From Dipylidium caninum (lineage: Eukaryota; Platyhelminthes; Cestoda; Cyclophyllidea; Dipylidiidae), in the NCBI GenBank assembly GCA_017562135.1, contig QEYB01001046.1, positions 3,968,001 to 4,032,000 on the forward strand: DNA of 64,000 nucleotides, written 5' to 3'. The notes under the pieces were generated by a model. It searched no databases, was not told the DNA's origin, and saw nothing but the letters and a program-made list of their open reading frames with translations. Each line of letters opens with the position of its first letter. Position 1 is the first letter of the stretch. Positions 62,095-64,000 of the stretch are shown in pieces. The translations under genes were made by a program, and so were the position numbers.

Positions 62095-64000
62095 TTGATT
62101 TGCACGAGACCTGAATCTGGTGTTGTATCTCCGAGCCCTCTCCATCTGTCCGTGCCACCCGACACGCCAGTCGAGGTGACTTGGACAAAGCGCCTCAATT
62201 TGGTCGTTTTGTCCCTCCGGAATTTGTCGAATATGAGGTCCATAGGGACTGAGTTGCAGAGGCAAGTAGGACCCTCGTGTAAATTCTGCACTCTCTTATA
62301 CACGGAGTCTCTGGAGCGGTGGCAGACCAGGTAGTCGCTCGCGGCGCTTTCGTGTTCTCTGCACCCCTGCAAGGTAATTTCATTAGCGTGCGGACTGGGT
62401 CTGCAAGTTCGATTGAGTGAGTGGATTGGTTGTTGGATAACTGTGTGACGGTAAGTCGAGGAAAGGCTCTCGAGGCAGCGGGTATGCCCCATGCCTTTTT
62501 TTATGTCCTGCTCTCTTATCACGGTCAAGGACTGGTGTTCATCCGGCCTGACAGGGCTCTGCATGGCCGAGAGGTGAGTGCGTGCGCGGAGGAGCGTGTG
62601 AAGTCAAGCTGGCACGAGGAGAGAGAGGCTGAGACGCAACGTGTCTCGCTTGAGCGTGTGCAGTTAGTGGATCGGTGTACAAGGAGACCGCGTCCAAAGT
62701 CGGGAACGACACTCGTCATCACGGTTCGACGGTGTCGTAAGGGAGATCCTGTGCAAATTGAGAAGCACACCCATGAGTTACTTATTACTCGAATGCACTT
62801 TCATCTCCTACCTATGACCATGGGGACACGAATGTCACTGGCCTATTGTGAACAGCCTCTACCACAGTGTTTAGGTAGCAGCAGTTCTACAGTGTTGAGA
62901 CCCAATTTCAGCACAACTGGTTGCCCAACTCTCTTTCACTATTCGCAAACTTGGCCAGTTGAAAGCGGAAAAGTCAAATGACTAGGGCACGTGAGAATAG
63001 TTTTGCAACGAGAGAGGAACCTTGAAAATGGAGTATTTTCCAAATTCACCTACTCCCTGGCACAAACACGATAGCTTTCCCCATAGTCGTGAAAAGCCAA
63101 TGAGTACGGAGGACGCCACTTGCATCTCATAGAGTCTACAATAACTGTTGGTGTGATTAATAGGAAGATACCTTTCCCGACATGGATGGGGAGCTTCTGC
63201 ATAATGGCACCCACTCCTTCAATGTGCGCTTTTCAACTGTAACCCGTGTAAACATGGTCTCCGGCAATGTGACACAATGGCTTGACAGACAGCCCGACTA
63301 GACCTGGCTATTTCCTAAGATCGCTATTTCCATGATGACGACCCTATTTGTGCGGAATAGATCACTATTTTGACTGCTCGAGCAAGCCCCCTAACTCCCA
63401 GCAGGTGTTCTACGGTAAGAAGTGTACCCCTCTTCTCCTCTTATGAACTGTAGCGACTGGGGGGACAGTCCCGAAGGGGCGCATTAGTCGTGGCAGCCGC
63501 TGGCAAGCCGCCCGAGAGAGATGATCGCCCCTGTTTTCTATGGTCGCTAACGTGTAGACACGCGTACGTCTACCTCAGGACGGTGGTAATGCCATCCATT
63601 TGCCTCCACCTTATTGGAAATTTAACATGCCGCTGTGTTGTGTTGCGACTCATTTATGTTGCTTCACCTTCTCGTCTTCATTGAGTAAAGCGAACCATCT
63701 GTGTATCCGCAGTTTCCGCACACTTTTTATTGTTATCACATGGTGGTTTGTAAGTGATTTAGTCACTTCTATTCCAGTCCGGATAGCCTTAATCAGAGGC
63801 CACTTCCGTCCGTAGTGGCGTATGCGCAAATAGAAGGGGTTTTGAAAGCCAATCACCTTATGCGCTTTTATGTGGGGCCATAATAAACGGAGCGAGTGCA
63901 GACTGTTCCAACGACCCGGAGATTGCTCGTCTTGTTGACTCTTCTACGTACGTGCCACTTTATTCACCTCCTCGTCACGAAGGGTTTCAATGAGCGAGCT
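62095..64000. repeat. 11.4-kb tandem repeat unit, copy 3 (cut by window edge)
   Basis: First 1.9 kb of a third unit, nearly identical to the leader of copy 2 and sharing its 110-nt segment (63,353-63,463). A few indels separate it from copy 2, for example TCCTAAGATCGC inserted near 63,314. The array therefore continues to the right of the window. No gene in this part. Confidence 0.93.

Noticed and set aside
1..64000. Bacterial-type features: operons, Shine-Dalgarno sites, CRISPR arrays, insertion sequences
   Set aside because: All recognised genes are intron-bearing eukaryotic orthologues; no regular short direct repeats with spacers or transposase genes were seen.

Overview
The window is nuclear DNA from a eukaryote, most likely a parasitic flatworm (Platyhelminthes, Neodermata). 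The reasons are multi-exon genes with canonical GT-AG splicing, many introns of only 30-36 nt (a known flatworm feature), and conserved animal orthologues. Genus and species cannot be called from the sequence. Exon models were built by hand from splice signals, phase agreement and family similarity recalled from general knowledge; no database search was run.

Left to right: an MFSD4/NaGLT1-type major-facilitator transporter (minus, 0.6-5.5 kb); GEMIN2, eight exons (plus, 7.2-8.7 kb); a gene-poor, higher-GC stretch (about 10-19.5 kb) with one divergent rhodopsin-family GPCR (13.8-15.6 kb); TMEM165/GDT1 (minus); a single-exon protein with eight unusual C-x2-C-x12-H-x(1/3)-C fingers (minus, 22.5-24.3 kb); V-ATPase proteolipid subunit c (minus); an unrecognised Pro/Ser/Tyr-rich protein (plus, 27.1-28.3 kb); the mitochondrial Hsp90 TRAP1 (minus); the tRNA pseudouridine synthase PUS10 (minus); and a Polycomb RING-finger (PCGF) protein (minus, 37.8-38.8 kb). 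These are housekeeping genes of several cell compartments, with no sign of an operon or shared pathway.

From 39,335 to the right edge the window is a tandem array of an 11.4-kb unit: copy 1 at 39,335-50,679, copy 2 at 50,680-62,094, and the first 1.9 kb of copy 3. Each full unit carries a 2.6-kb leader without a recognisable gene, then RFC3 (plus), SPCS3 (minus), SNRPG (plus), an unrecognised minus-strand gene and a cytochrome b5 reductase (plus). The copies differ largely by one- and two-base indels. RFC3, SPCS3 and SNRPG are intact only in copy 2 (356, 180 and 76 aa), while cytochrome b5 reductase is intact only in copy 1 (304 aa). This is either reciprocal decay after a real duplication or, more simply, an assembly artefact made of noisy sequence flanking one true locus. 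Isolated one-base frame breaks in TRAP1 and in the MFSD4-like gene, outside the array, support some residual base-level error.

The items most worth a second look are the array and its complementary intact/broken pattern, the zinc-finger-like protein with paired C-x2-C-x12-H-x-C modules, the GPCR with a very long first intracellular loop and a DLY in place of DRY, the large repeat-bearing loop of the transporter, and the splice oddities (a GC-AG intron in RFC3, a 23-nt microexon in SNRPG, pervasive introns of about 33 nt).
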